Positions 22,117-32,039 of a stretch of DNA of 64,000 bases are shown here, one piece after another. The notes beneath the pieces were generated by a model, which saw nothing but the letters and a program-made list of their open reading frames with translations, had not been told where the DNA came from and made no database searches. Location: the NCBI GenBank assembly GCA_963281255.1, contig OY725488.1, positions 5,863,524 through 5,927,523 of the forward strand, given 5' to 3'. Positions within the stretch are counted from its first letter, which is position 1. Each line of letters begins with the position of its first letter. The position numbers and the translations under genes are program-made. Source of the stretch: Aphrocallistes beatrix (lineage: Eukaryota > Porifera > Hexactinellida > Sceptrulophora > Aphrocallistidae).

Positions 22117-23046
22117 TTATGAGTTTTTATTCTTAAGCAAAATCTTCTCAACAAGACGAAGGGTCAAATAATCAATGAGAAAGCTCGGTAAAAGGTTAAC
22201 AAAAAGAGAGAGGCATTTGTGAGGGAAGTATCCTTGAGTTTGAGAGAATCTGCCTATTGTTTTCAGGGCAGATTCAACATAGAGCGTGGGTAATGGGTTC
22301 ATTCTTGAGGGTGCCCTGCGTCCTGAAATCTTGGTAGAAACAGAGCCAGGTGCTAAGTATTGTATGATGATGTCCGATTCATGCTTATACTCGTATTGGA
22401 TGCTCCTTGTGAAATAACTCACGAATGCTTTCGAGGCACAATACTGGGCAAATAATGGGACAGTTATCTCGCCTAGCATCGACCCGATGTTAATAATAAT
22501 CCCTTTTTTACGGTCTAACATCTTTGTTAATACTATATGTGTCATTCTGGCAAGAGAGAGCATGTTCACTTGCAGCATAGTGTCTGCTATTTGAGATGAG
22601 AGCTCATGGAACGGATGGAAATGTGTGTAAGCCATCCCTACATTATTTACCAGTACCCCTACTTCCAATCCTTCCAACTCCAGAGATATATCATCATATA
22701 TATCCTCTCCAGAGAAGTCAGCAAGGATTAACTTAACATCAACCTTGTATTTCTCTCTCAATTCTCTTTCCAAATTCTCTAGCTTTTCTATCGAACGACT
22801 CACCAGTATCATATTCATTCCTTTCTGTGCCAGCTGTTCCGAGTAGGCCCGCCCGATTCCGTCAGTAGCACCTGTCACTAGCGCCCATTTTCCGTAACTT
22901 CTGAAATCTAAACTCTCCGAGAAGAAGAATACGTAGATACACCGTACCAGCCACAGTACCTTGGTCGAGATAAATCTGAGAAGGACGAGACTCCCCAAGA
23001 GCAATATGAGGATTGTCAACCAGCTATCTTCTTGATATAGAAACAT
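22117..23046 (-). CDS. very-long-chain 3-oxoacyl-CoA reductase-like SDR (HSD17B12/HSD17B3 type)
   Basis: A 309-residue short-chain dehydrogenase/reductase. After one N-terminal membrane helix (~5-45) come the NADP(H) loop TGATDGIG (~58-65), LVNNVG (~133-138), the catalytic Ser region (NIGSM, ~190) and the catalytic YCASK (~203-207). The C-terminus ends KNKNS, with Lys at -3 and -5, matching a KxKxx ER-retrieval signal. Family members reduce 3-oxoacyl-CoA in fatty-acid elongation or 17-keto steroids. Overall form and length (~310) fit the HSD17B12/HSD17B3/HSDL1 group, and the ER tail favours HSD17B12. The active-site residues look intact. Single exon, start at the first ATG. Confidence 0.87.
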   Translation of the reverse strand: MFLYQEDSWLTILILLLGSLVLLRFISTKVLWLVRCIYVFFFSESLDFRSYGKWALVTGATDGIGRAYSEQLAQKGMNMILVSRSIEKLENLERELREKYKVDVKLILADFSGEDIYDDISLELEGLEVGVLVNNVGMAYTHFHPFHELSSQIADTMLQVNMLSLARMTHIVLTKMLDRKKGIIINIGSMLGEITVPLFAQYCASKAFVSYFTRSIQYEYKHESDIIIQYLAPGSVSTKISGRRAPSRMNPLPTLYVESALKTIGRFSQTQGYFPHKCLSLFVNLLPSFLIDYLTLRLVEKILLKNKNS

Positions 23047-24046
23047 TTCTTTCTCTATAACAACATTTTACTAGTAATGCATTTTACTGTAATGCATTTT
23101 CTTAAATAGAAGTCATATTAGATTCCAATTATATAATGTATTAATTTTTATGAAAAATAAAAAGACTAAATAAGAAAAACTAATAAAGACATTAGAAAAT
23201 TTGGTTCCAACAATCAGTACCAACAACAGGGGCGGATCTGGGATATTCTTATGGGGGGGGCTGTCCAGGGCGTCGAGTTTGTTTGCCGCAAAAAAACAGC
23301 TGGGATTTGGGGTGCTGTAAGCCCACAATGGGGTCCAGGGGCAAAGCACCTGGAAGCTGAAGGTAATTTCATTATAATTGAACCAAATTCTTTCAATTTT
23401 GCTCGTTCTAGTTGGAACGTAGCATCCAGAAAATTCATTTCTACATAGTATATATGTTCAGAGGTCAGATTAAGTCTTAAAATATTAACTATCTGTAGTA
23501 TACTAAACCAGTACTAACTCTAGGTACTGAATTTCCGAAGTAGGGCGGATCTATCGAGGGTGTTGGGTTGGGTTTGTCCCTCCCCTCCCACCCCTCCACT
23601 GCAAACTCATTATTTCCGATCAAATTATTAGTTGATCAATTGCAAACCTGCCAGAGTTGATCAATTGCATCGCCTCGTTGAGATCTCATTTATAAATTGA
23701 AACAAAGCTTTGCAGTGAAGGTGTTAACATATCAATACGTAGACGGTTGTAAAACCGAAGTGATAGAATTTCGCAAACAATATGGACAGTGCACATCTCA
23801 TAAAGAGATCCTACACGGGAAATTAGGTAGAAATCGGACTGTTAAATTTCGTAGGAGCTCGCGTACGGACGTATATGAATACATACATATTCAAACTGCC
23901 ATGTCATAATATGAGGGCATTTCTCACCTCTCTGACCAATTAAATTAAGTAGAATGTGTTCGAAATCTAACTGGGCATCCTATTAATTCTTCAGCACTCC
24001 CATTGTTCGTTCATCAACAAAGTGTATAATTTATCATATACATATA
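23047..24046. other. gene-free stretch with two repeats
   Basis: A hAT-like fragment begins with CAGGGGCGGATCTGGGATAT near 23,228 and runs into G-rich text to about 23,350. The dispersed repeat 23,672-23,905 lies further on. No gene is supported. Confidence 0.45.
23672..23905 (+). repeat. dispersed repeat shared with 13,340-13,570
   Basis: See the partner copy: AACAAAGCTTTGCAGTG, GAGATCCTACACGGGAAAT and AATCGGACTGTTAAATTTCG occur in the same order. The 70-residue frame across it is not protein-like. Confidence 0.7.
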
Positions 24047-24215
24047 CAGTCAGGGTCGCTTATTGTGAACCACCAGGGGACCAAAAATATGTTCATAATA
24101 GAGATACTTCATATTAAGCGAACTTGATTCAATACAAATCCTATCTAAAAAATGAAATTGGGACCAGGAGGTTAGTTCATAATAAACGAATGTTCATATT
24201 AAGCGACCCTGACTG
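24047..24215. mobile_element. TA-flanked CAGTCAGGGTC element, copy 2, 169 bp
   Basis: Both ends are well kept (CAGTCAGGGTCGCTTATTGT and CATATTAAGCGACCCTGACTG) and abut TA. Internal GTTCATAATA and TTCATATTAAGCG blocks also pair. It is non-coding, and the Tc1/mariner type is inferred from the target site. Confidence 0.85.
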
Positions 24216-24619
24216 TATATCGTCGAGCTTGTATACCCCAAAACATATAATAATATTGCAACATATGATATATACGTACATGTGCGTAAGTAGTGAACTA
24301 AATTATTCAAGTTAAAGGTCGATCATTTGATAATTGATACTCAATAAGGATGGTAATAAACTGTAAGAGGTTACAAGGTTATCCAAGATGAAATCAAATT
24401 ATTATTACAAGCTAATTTAACGACATTGAGCAAGCTGAGTTCAAATTATAAGCCTTTATATACACATTCTAATCGGGAATTTAACTCAATAGTCAAATCA
24501 ATATGAAACATAATCGAAAATAGACTGTCTTGAGAGCCAAACCTTGACGAGTGAGATTAAGTAGTTAAAGAAGCTTAAAGAAGAAGGGAGTAGGAGCTAA
24601 CTTTGGTCTAAGACAGTAA

Positions 24620-26986
24620 TTAAATTAAAGATTTCACACATACATGATCTCCCAGCCCCTCGCGATTGTTTCCCCCCAGAATAAAGATCTGAGCCGTGCT
24701 GGGGCTTGTCTGCACCACCCCGGTGCCGCAGAGGGTGTGTCTGATTTTGAGGCTGCAGAGGAAGGTCCAACGGTGGCGCTCCATGTCGTAGACGAGCATC
24801 TCGGAGAAGGACTGGCGCACACAGGTCACCGCGAACAGGTAGTTGTCCCACTTGGCGAGTGCATAGGAAGGCTGCGCGATCTTGTCGTCTAGCAGGAACC
24901 AGACCAGGTCATCACTCCCCTCGTTGAGCACGGACAGATTGGCCCAGTAGATCACCGAGTACTTGTTGAGGGTCTGCTTGGTCTGAGCGCTGAGCAGCAC
25001 GTATGCATGGTCGTGGATAACGACGGCTGAGTCCACGAAGCGAGAAGTCTCGATGAAGTTAGCAGCTCGCGACCACGCATCCTTGGTCCCATTATACACC
25101 TCCACACTGTTCAATCCCGAGTCCCCGCCTATCACCACGATAAACTCGTGGTAAGAAAAAGCCACCGCGAACCGCCGATGTCTCAGCATTGAGGCGTACT
25201 TCTGGGTCCAGTTACTGTGGATGGGGTCGTAGTCCAGTGCGAACAGTTCCTTCCCGATGAAGGTGCTGCTGGGGTCCTTCTTGCCCCCCAGGACCACCAG
25301 TTGATGGTTGTAGAGGACAGGGGCCGCCCCCACGCGTGGACACTGCTGCACCTCAGACCACTTCTGCGCGTTGGTGTCGTAGGCGTAGGTGAAACCTTCC
25401 TGCAGGTCGTAGAGGAAGAGGATCTTGTCACAGGAGATCACTTCACACCTGTCGATCTTGTGCGGGAGAGACACGTGCTCGCTGGAGACAGCCTCCAGCT
25501 GCTGGGAGTTCTCAAGGTGCTCCGAGTACAGATCCCCTGCCAGCCCTCCCTCCAGCTCGTGCGGCATGGAGCCGAGAACCTCGGGCACTGGCTGCAGACG
25601 GATGCGGTCTTTGCGGGGGCCTAGGTAGCTGAAAGAGGGCACGTTAGGGAATGGCATGGGGATGTGCGGGCCCATGAAGGTGGGACCGAAGTTGGCTCGC
25701 TGGGAGAGTGGGAAGGGCGTGAATCCTGCTGGCGCGTAGTAGCCGGAGGGTCCTGGGAGGGGATTAGAGAACAGTTTGCTTTGCGGATCCAGCAGGTCTC
25801 CGTGCTTGTTCGCCTCGCTCCACATGGCAGACACGCTCTTGCTCGGCTCGGCAGGACTGGGGCTGTTCAGGAGGTTGCCGAGCATCAGCTTCTCCGTGGG
25901 GGTCATCGTCTCGTTGCCGCGCATCTGGTCAGAGGGCGGGGGGAATATGAAGGAATGCGGCAGCTCCGGTTTGGCGCTGTTCCCGGGGATGTTGTTCTTC
26001 CACTCGTGGCCTTTGTTCCGGAATATGTTGGCGATGAAGTCAGCGACCGGGCGCTGCTCCGGTTCGTCCGACAGACAGTGCTGAATGATCTCGCTGCAGA
26101 ACGGCTGGTCCTGGATCAGATTGAGGTACATCCGCCTCCGCTCTATCTCATTCTGAGACCGCTCCAAGCCGGCGTTCTGCGCACCGGCTTCGGGCAGGGG
26201 CGGGTCGGCGAGGGGCTGGGGGTACATCTCACAGAGCATCTCGAGGAACACAACGCCGAAGCTGAACACGTCCGTGGCCGTGGAGCAGTCCCTGTCCACC
26301 TCGGGCGGCATGTACGCGAGAATGCCCACGTGTTTGTAGCACTCCAGCATGTTGGAGTGGTTCTCGCTGAGAGTGCGCGCAAGTCCAGCGTCCGAGACCT
26401 TGGTGCGCAGCTGCTGGTCCAGGAGGATGTTGTCCGGGGTGAGGTTGCCGTGACTGAGGGCGGGACTGATGGAGTGGAGGTACGTGAGGGCGCAGATCAC
26501 GCTGTACGCAATGTTACACTTCTCAATGAAGGTGAGGGTGGGGTAGGCCACCGCGTTGATTCGGTGGCGCAGGGAGCAGTACATAAGCTCGGTCACTAGG
26601 ATCGGACAGGTGGTACGCGGGCGGAACACGCCGTAGAACTCGACTAGGTTGGGGTGACGTAGCGTCATCGCGCGCTCACAGTAACCAAGGAAAGCTTCAT
26701 CGCTGTCTCCAACCCGTGGAGACAAGCGGAACAGATTGATGCGCTTGCCAGCGCAGTAAGAACCGTACCAGATCACCTGGCTGATCTCACTGAAAGAGCC
26801 GGAGCCTACGGTGACACTGAGCAGCTGGACACTCTCTATCTCGCAGGCAAGATGCGGCAGGCAGGGACTGTCCTCTCTGCCTTCATGCTCGTACAGGTTG
26901 ATGGGCTCCACGCCTTTCTTAGTTAGCACCTTCTCCTCAGGAGTGGCATCGTCAGATTGGCTCTGTAAATCCTCCAAATGGTTCAT
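24620..26986 (-). CDS. pseudokinase-Kelch protein, 788 aa
   Basis: A single open frame, GC-rich relative to the flanks. Residues ~55-335 form a protein-kinase fold: glycine loop GSGSFSEI, a Lys in CAGKRI, an alpha-C Glu, and the F-helix motif TDVFSFG. The catalytic loop reads HGNLTPDNILL instead of HRDLKPxN, losing the catalytic Asp and Lys. DFG reads DAG and APE reads PPE. It should therefore be catalytically inactive or nearly so, but may still bind nucleotide or act as a scaffold. A Pro/Ser-rich linker follows (~340-500). Residues ~520-785 contain about five Kelch-type repeats (LVVLGGKKD, FIVVIGGDSGLNSVEVYN, IFILGGNN), predicted to make a beta-propeller for partner binding. I know no vertebrate protein with this order. 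A TKL-like ancestry of the kinase part is inference. Confidence 0.85.
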   Translation of the reverse strand: MNHLEDLQSQSDDATPEEKVLTKKGVEPINLYEHEGREDSPCLPHLACEIESVQLLSVTVGSGSFSEISQVIWYGSYCAGKRINLFRLSPRVGDSDEAFLGYCERAMTLRHPNLVEFYGVFRPRTTCPILVTELMYCSLRHRINAVAYPTLTFIEKCNIAYSVICALTYLHSISPALSHGNLTPDNILLDQQLRTKVSDAGLARTLSENHSNMLECYKHVGILAYMPPEVDRDCSTATDVFSFGVVFLEMLCEMYPQPLADPPLPEAGAQNAGLERSQNEIERRRMYLNLIQDQPFCSEIIQHCLSDEPEQRPVADFIANIFRNKGHEWKNNIPGNSAKPELPHSFIFPPPSDQMRGNETMTPTEKLMLGNLLNSPSPAEPSKSVSAMWSEANKHGDLLDPQSKLFSNPLPGPSGYYAPAGFTPFPLSQRANFGPTFMGPHIPMPFPNVPSFSYLGPRKDRIRLQPVPEVLGSMPHELEGGLAGDLYSEHLENSQQLEAVSSEHVSLPHKIDRCEVISCDKILFLYDLQEGFTYAYDTNAQKWSEVQQCPRVGAAPVLYNHQLVVLGGKKDPSSTFIGKELFALDYDPIHSNWTQKYASMLRHRRFAVAFSYHEFIVVIGGDSGLNSVEVYNGTKDAWSRAANFIETSRFVDSAVVIHDHAYVLLSAQTKQTLNKYSVIYWANLSVLNEGSDDLVWFLLDDKIAQPSYALAKWDNYLFAVTCVRQSFSEMLVYDMERHRWTFLCSLKIRHTLCGTGVVQTSPSTAQIFILGGNNREGLGDHVCVKSLI

Positions 26987-28087
26987 TTCAAATATTCGAC
27001 GTAATTAGTAACGAAATGTGTTTGCACCCAAGTGAGATTGTAGAAATTAAATTCGGATAACTTCGCTGATTCGAAAAAATAAAATCGAAGAATAGAAGCG
27101 ATATCGGTTGAGATTTTCAAACAAGATTCGTTCGTAGTTCGTGAAATTTTCGAAAAAAAGTGAATGCACGTCAAAAGCCAATCTTTAGCTAAATTGATAA
27201 TAAAAGAATGAATTAATGGTTAAACGGTGTAGGAAGAAACTATATATTTGCGCAATGACCTTGCTTACTATAACCAGAAAGTATAATGGCGAAAAGTCTA
27301 CTTGGGCAGCAATGAAGATAACAGAATATGGTAGGATTCTTTGCTCGTAGTTCCAATAGCTGAATAGCTCTAGTAGGTAATCTCAAGATTCTCAAAGGGA
27401 TACGTGTATATTAGTTGAAAACAAGCTGTGCACCACAAAGCCTACAAAATTAAATGAATGGCTTGTCACAGCATTACGTGGCGCTAATTCAGCTAAATAA
27501 TTGTCTGAGTATTTAATTAATATTGGTCAATAACATGGTCAACCGTGTAAACAGCTACAATAATCAGTAATCGTATCTATCATAGAGCTACATACAGGGT
27601 TTATCATAAGTGTTGTCGGATATTATAATTGAATTTAAAACCCAGAAATGTCTATCATGTAGTATACATTTTAAATTTATGCAATCTCCTCTACTCTCTA
27701 TTACTGAATCAATACGATTAAGCGCATACATTCGGATCAATGCTTGCTCAAGCCTTTTTACTTGAAAAAACAGGTGTTCGATTTTAGTAGCATTCTCCAT
27801 TTGACTGACACAAGTTCACCAGAATACTAAGCAATACCGAACTAATAAATGAAGACTACCTTATACAGTGAGCTATTTAGAAGTAAGTAGCGCATGCGCT
27901 ACATTTGAGTAGCGCATGCGCTGTATTTGAACTTCGGCATTTTTGCTAATGAAGGTGAAAGAAATGAATGTGAAGGCGGAACAATTCTAAATATAAAGTT
28001 GAATTAAAGAGACTTATATTTCCTAGTTGATTTTGACAAGACGGGTGAAAAGGCTGGTTAAATAATAGTCTGCAAATTAAAAGCCTG
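26987..28087. other. gene-free stretch upstream of the pseudokinase-Kelch gene
   Basis: It probably contains the gene's 5' region. Apart from the paired palindrome at 27,889-27,922, no gene or repeat was recognised. The short frames here are not convincing. Confidence 0.45.
27889..27922. promoter_or_regulatory. pair of NRF-1-like palindromes
   Basis: AGCGCATGCGCT occurs twice, at 27,889-27,900 and 27,911-27,922, with 22 bases between starts (about two helical turns). The core GCGCATGCGC fits the NRF-1 consensus YGCGCAYGCGCR. The pair lies in AT-rich DNA, 0.9 kb upstream of the pseudokinase-Kelch start. Function is inferred. Confidence 0.45.
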
Positions 28088-28370
28088 TTCTGTTATTCCC
28101 CGGACCAATATTCTCTGAAAAAAATGGTCCCCCGGACCAATATTCTCTGAACAAAAATGGTCCCCTGGACCAATATTCCCTGAAAAAAAAGGTCCCCCCG
28201 GACCAATTTTCCCTGAAAGAAATGGTTCCCCTGACCAATTTTCCCTGAAAGAAATGGTCCCCCTGACCAATTTTCCCTGAAAAAAATGGTCCATTGCAGG
28301 ACCAAAATTTTCAGGGGAGGGCCAATTTTCCATGAAAAAATTGGTCCCCCGGACCAAAATTTTCGTGACA
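28088..28370 (+). repeat. GGACC minisatellite, ~8 units
   Basis: Units of about 31-40 bases built on GGACCAATTTTCCCTGAAA and TGGTCCCC follow each other with drift. Each unit has a GGACC/GGTCC pair that could form a small hairpin. The overlapping minus-strand frames (rich in NWSG/GPG) are by-products of the repeat. A related array is at 41,140-41,610. Confidence 0.8.
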
Positions 28371-28391
28371 GGCCCACAAAAGTTCTAGCTC

Positions 28392-28960
28392 TTTTCAGTT
28401 CTTTAGTCGTCATGGGTCCTCTTTTCAAAAGGGTTCAGATCTGGACTTTGTGATGGCCATGGGAGTTGTTTAGGGATATTTTTTTCCAAGGAATTCCTTG
28501 GAAATCTTGGAAGTATGCTTGGGATCATTATCCATGGTAATTACCACGCCATTGGTCCTGGTGAAATACTTTGGCCTGAGTTAGTAAATGACCTTCTAGT
28601 ATCCGCACAGGCATCTCACTATTCATACTTATATTCTCAGTGAATATGCAGAGTAGAAGCTAAATGCTGCCCACACGTTAATTTTGGGAACATGTTTAGT
28701 CGTTGGAAATACTCGATTTTTATTGGATTTTGTCCACATTTTTATTTTGCCTCTGGAAAGCCAAATCGACATCTCATCTGCAAATACGGTTTGATACCAC
28801 AGCTTCTTAGGGTATTTGTGCTAACACGATTTTTTTCACTTACTAAGGGGGGGTTAGATGGATACTTCTTGCTATAGTTGAGGTGTTTTAAGGCACGCCA
28901 CATGGTTTCATATGAGATGGTTTACCTGGACAGATTAGCTAGAGAATGTAGAGATAAATA
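28392..28960 (-). pseudogene. Tc1-like transposase remnant
   Basis: On the minus strand, conceptual translation in two or three frames gives the core of a Tc1/mariner transposase: VFADEMSIWLSRG (first catalytic Asp), TKHVPKINVWAAFS, VVITMDNDPKHTSK (second Asp) and LPWPSQSPDLNPFE (catalytic Glu). Several stops and at least one frameshift, in an A-run just before IPKQLPWPS, break it. The N-terminal DNA-binding part was not recognised. It is clearly a dead copy. The 479-bp element at 5,822 is of the same superfamily, but a direct link is not shown. Confidence 0.85.
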
Positions 28961-29152
28961 ATTTTTGCTGTGCCAAACTTCCTTCGGGTTTAATTAATAA
29001 GCATTCCAGGTCATGAAGCACAATACACTATTTAGAGCAGGGAAAACATACAAGTATCACTACTCAAATGGAAAGTCATTGTCTAAATTAGAACTATGTA
29101 AATGATCGCATCATGATCACAGGATTGGTGTTGCCTCAGAATACCACGCAAC

Positions 29153-30056
29153 AGGCCTCACAGTAACTTGAGGATTTGAGACTAGGGATGCGGTAGAAGA
29201 TGGTTGAACTATTGCATGAGCTGCCTTAAATAATTAACAAAGCACAATAGAGCTTAGGAATGTATTACCAGCATAAATAAATATGCTGTCAAAGTACCCA
29301 TATCCATTGTTAAAATTTAGATTAGTCATCATGTGGTTGCGCAATAGGTTATATTTGTGACAAATTTGGTGATTTTCAGACGCCGTTTAGGGGCACTTCT
29401 AAGTGTTTTTATTAGGTTTTTCGCATAGAACTGAGATGTGAATGGGTTTAATACGGAAAATTTGGATTTTTTTCACGGAATGTTGCTACGTTCCAGTGTT
29501 GCTATGGAAACGTGTTTTGGTCGTTTGTTGGGGTTATATCTTGAAAACTGCAATAGCTAAACATTCAAATGTAATTCCATTTGATAGCGAATATACTACT
29601 TCCTATTAAGCAATAATATTATTTCGACGTCTAAATTCAATGGTTTACGAGATATTCGACAAATTACCAAATGTGACCAATATGATAAATTGTCGAATAT
29701 CTCGTAAACATTGAATTTAGACGTCGAAATTATATTAATCCAAATTTTCCGTATTAACCCATTCACATCTCAGTTCTATGCGAAAAATCTTATAATAAAA
29801 ACACTTAGAAGTGCCCCTAAATGGCGTCTGAAAATCACCAAATTTGTCAAAAATATAACCTATTGCGCAACCACATGGTGACTAATCTAAATTTTAACAA
29901 TGGATATGGGTACTTTGACAGCATATTTATATATGCTGGTAATACATTCCTAAGCTCTATTGTGCTTTGTTAATTATTTAAGGCAGCTCATGTATTAGTT
30001 CCACTATCTTCTACCGCATCCCTAGTCTCAAATCCGCAAGTTACTGTGTGGCCTTA
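29153..30056. mobile_element. 904-bp palindromic element
   Basis: The arms of about 300 bases (GCCTCACAGTAACTTGAGGA ... and ... AAGTTACTGTGTGGCC) are inverted copies, both containing GACTAGGGATGCGGTAGAAG or its complement and the AACCCATTCACATCTCAG block. The central part has its own inverted repeat (TTTCGACGTCTAAATTCAAT and complement, with ACGAGATATTCGACAAATT). It carries the X-box-like GTTGCTATGGAAAC. There is no coding content. Older relatives lie at 2,725-3,035 and 4,130-4,370. Confidence 0.85.
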
Positions 30057-30237
30057 AATATAGTAGGCTATGATCTAACATTATAAATTTATTTTTTAAA
30101 ACATAAAAATGTGAAAATATCAAAAAAAGTAGAATAATTACGTGACAAATATTTTCGACATCAATTCTCGCACAAAAAATATCCTACAAGGTAAAAGAGC
30201 TAACTAGATTATGAATTATTCAGTACATCTTGAGCTA

Positions 30238-30420
30238 AGTTGACTTGACTAAATGACGATGTCATAACAGAGTGATGAGTAATCATTTTTTATGATAGTT
30301 GTATCATTTGTGAAATTTATGAACATACACATTATATTAAAATTTCATCCTTCTATCACCTAAAAAGGACTGATTTATAGTTGAAAACCTGAAATTTATC
30401 CCTACTATTAAAACTCAATT
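30238..30420 (-). repeat. copy e of the CRE-bearing repeat, fragment
   Basis: It contains ATAACAGAGTGATGAGTAAT, the ATATTAAAATTTCATCCTTC block and an end TACTATTAAAACTCAATTAA. The CRE site is degenerate (TGATGTCA). The right end abuts the element at 30,431. Confidence 0.75.
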
Positions 30421-30430
30421 AATCTATATA

Positions 30431-30888
30431 CAGTGGATATCGGTTATAAGAACACCGGTTATAAGAACATGTCGGTTATAAGAACAATTTATTTGGGAAC
30501 GGATTCTTTTCTATTCATTACTATTTAAACAGAACCGGTTATAAGAACATCTAATATCGGTTATAAGAACATTATATCAATAATTTCTAGAACTACGTAT
30601 TAGTAGTAAAGTTCTCATTTTTTCATTCATACACAACCAATTTTGTAATTTCTTACATGTTCTTATAACCGATAATAGATGTTCTTATAAACGATAAAAA
30701 GAATAAAATATGTTCTTATATCCGATAATAGATGTTCTTATAAACGATAAAAAGAACATAATATGTTCTTATAACCGACATATCTGACTTCTTATGTCTG
30801 TTATAAGAACATGTTCTTATAACCGAAATACTGTTATAAGAACATTTTTTTCAACTCCCAACGATGTTCTTATAACCGGTTTCCACTG
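30431..30888. mobile_element. 458-bp TA-flanked element built of GGTTATAAGAACA units
   Basis: Ends CAGTGGATATCGGTTATAAG and CTTATAACCGGTTTCCACTG are inverted repeats flanked by TA. The motif GGTTATAAGAACA (or a one-mismatch form) occurs about five times in forward orientation in the left third and about seven times or more, mostly inverted, in the right half. The whole element could form a compound hairpin. It is non-coding and of Tc1/mariner type by its target site. Confidence 0.85.
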
Positions 30889-30894
30889 TATATA

Positions 30895-31270
30895 TCTGTA
30901 ACGAATAGATTGAAGAAACTGCCTGGCACAGAAAGCTGATTTTTGGCATGTGGGTTAGCATGTCTTTTGGCTATGGCTCCACTAAGTTCTGACCTCAAAA
31001 GAAAATGTCGACTCATCACGGAATTATGACGTCATTGTCACCTTTTGTAGAATTAGAAATTTCAGTTTTTCGACCATAACTCAGCCATTTTAGGTGATAG
31101 AAAGCTGAAATTTTAATTGAATGTGTATATTAATATATCTCACATATGATACAACTATCATCAAAAAATGATAACTCATCACTCTGTTATGACGTCATCA
31201 TTACGCATCAAAATTTAAAAAATTGACAAATTTGATGATTTTTCGTGCGATATCGATTATAGTAGTAGGA
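30895..31270 (+). repeat. copy f of the CRE-bearing repeat
   Basis: It runs from TAACGAATAGATTGAAGAAA to TTTTCGTGCGATATCGATTA and has both TGACGTCA sites (about 31,027 and 31,191). The hairpin end is missing because unrelated sequence starts at about 31,271. Confidence 0.85.
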
Positions 31271-31804
31271 CCAGGGCTTCATCTAGCCTTCACAAATATG
31301 CGCACCCAAAAGTGCGTGAAGTCTTCAGCCGCGCACTCGAGACATCTAGTCTCATAGTGCACTTGCTAAATTAGGCACACCATCTCAAAATTTTCCTAAA
31401 TTCGCACACCCTTAGTGTGTTGCTTTTTCCTGGCTGCACCCAATTTTTCTAAAATACTTATAAGTATATACAAATTTTACGCGATCCACACATTCCTCTA
31501 CGATCTCACTTTGTATTAAATTTTACTAGCTACGTATTGTTCTGAATTTAACAATGGAGGGCTCGCCCATCTCATTGCCTAACTTACTTTGTATTTACAC
31601 GAGTATAATATGAAGAAATGATGTCTTCACACCATTTCTGGGATTGATTCGAGTAACGTTATGCTCACCAACAATATTCTCGTGCACCTTCATTACGCAT
31701 TTCTGGATGCGCATTGTGCACCCAGAATCTGGGGACACAGTGCGCATTGCGAACCCAGATGAAGGCTTGTCTGGGTGTGCAATCCGCACCCAGATGAATT
31801 TATT
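31271..31804. other. interrupting block with internal short repeats
   Basis: This block separates copy f from the inverted copy g. It holds several forms of GCGCACCCA/CACCCAGATGAA, partly as inverted pairs (CACCCAGATGAAT against ATTCATCTGGG-like text). It looks like another decayed transposon starting near CAGGGCTTCATCTAGCC, but I could not fix its ends. The 64-residue minus frame is a by-product. Confidence 0.4.
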
Positions 31805-31985
31805 TTCGCTTGTAATTATTTAAAAAAAGGTGACAATGACGTGATAATTCCATGATGAGTCGACATTTTCGTCTGAGGCCAGAACTTAGTGGAGCCATAG
31901 CCAAAAGACTCCCACATGCCAAAAATCAGCTTTCTGTGCCAGGCAGTTTCTTTAATCAATTCGTCACAGATATATATCCTTACTA
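31805..31985 (-). repeat. copy g of the CRE-bearing repeat, fragment
   Basis: Reverse copy with GACAATGACGTGATAATTCC (CRE mutated at one base), GGAGCCATAGCCAAAAGACT and CAATCAATTCGTCACA, followed by ATCCTTACTATTAAAACTCG, the Helitron-like terminus. Confidence 0.8.
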
Positions 31986-32039
31986 TTAAAACTCGATTAA
32001 TGTTTGTGTATATATATATATATATATATACATATATAT

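Noticed and set aside
25664-26599. 311-residue plus-strand frame opposite the pseudokinase-Kelch gene
   Set aside because: It is an antisense shadow. The GC-rich codon use of the real gene removes stops on the other strand, and the translation has no domain or sensible composition.
28088-28370. Minus-strand frames rich in Gly/Trp/Ser (99 and 111 aa)
   Set aside because: They are by-products of the GGACC minisatellite.
30431-30888. Satellite or centromere-type array
   Set aside because: Units occur in both orientations between defined TA-flanked inverted ends, which fits a single transposon better.
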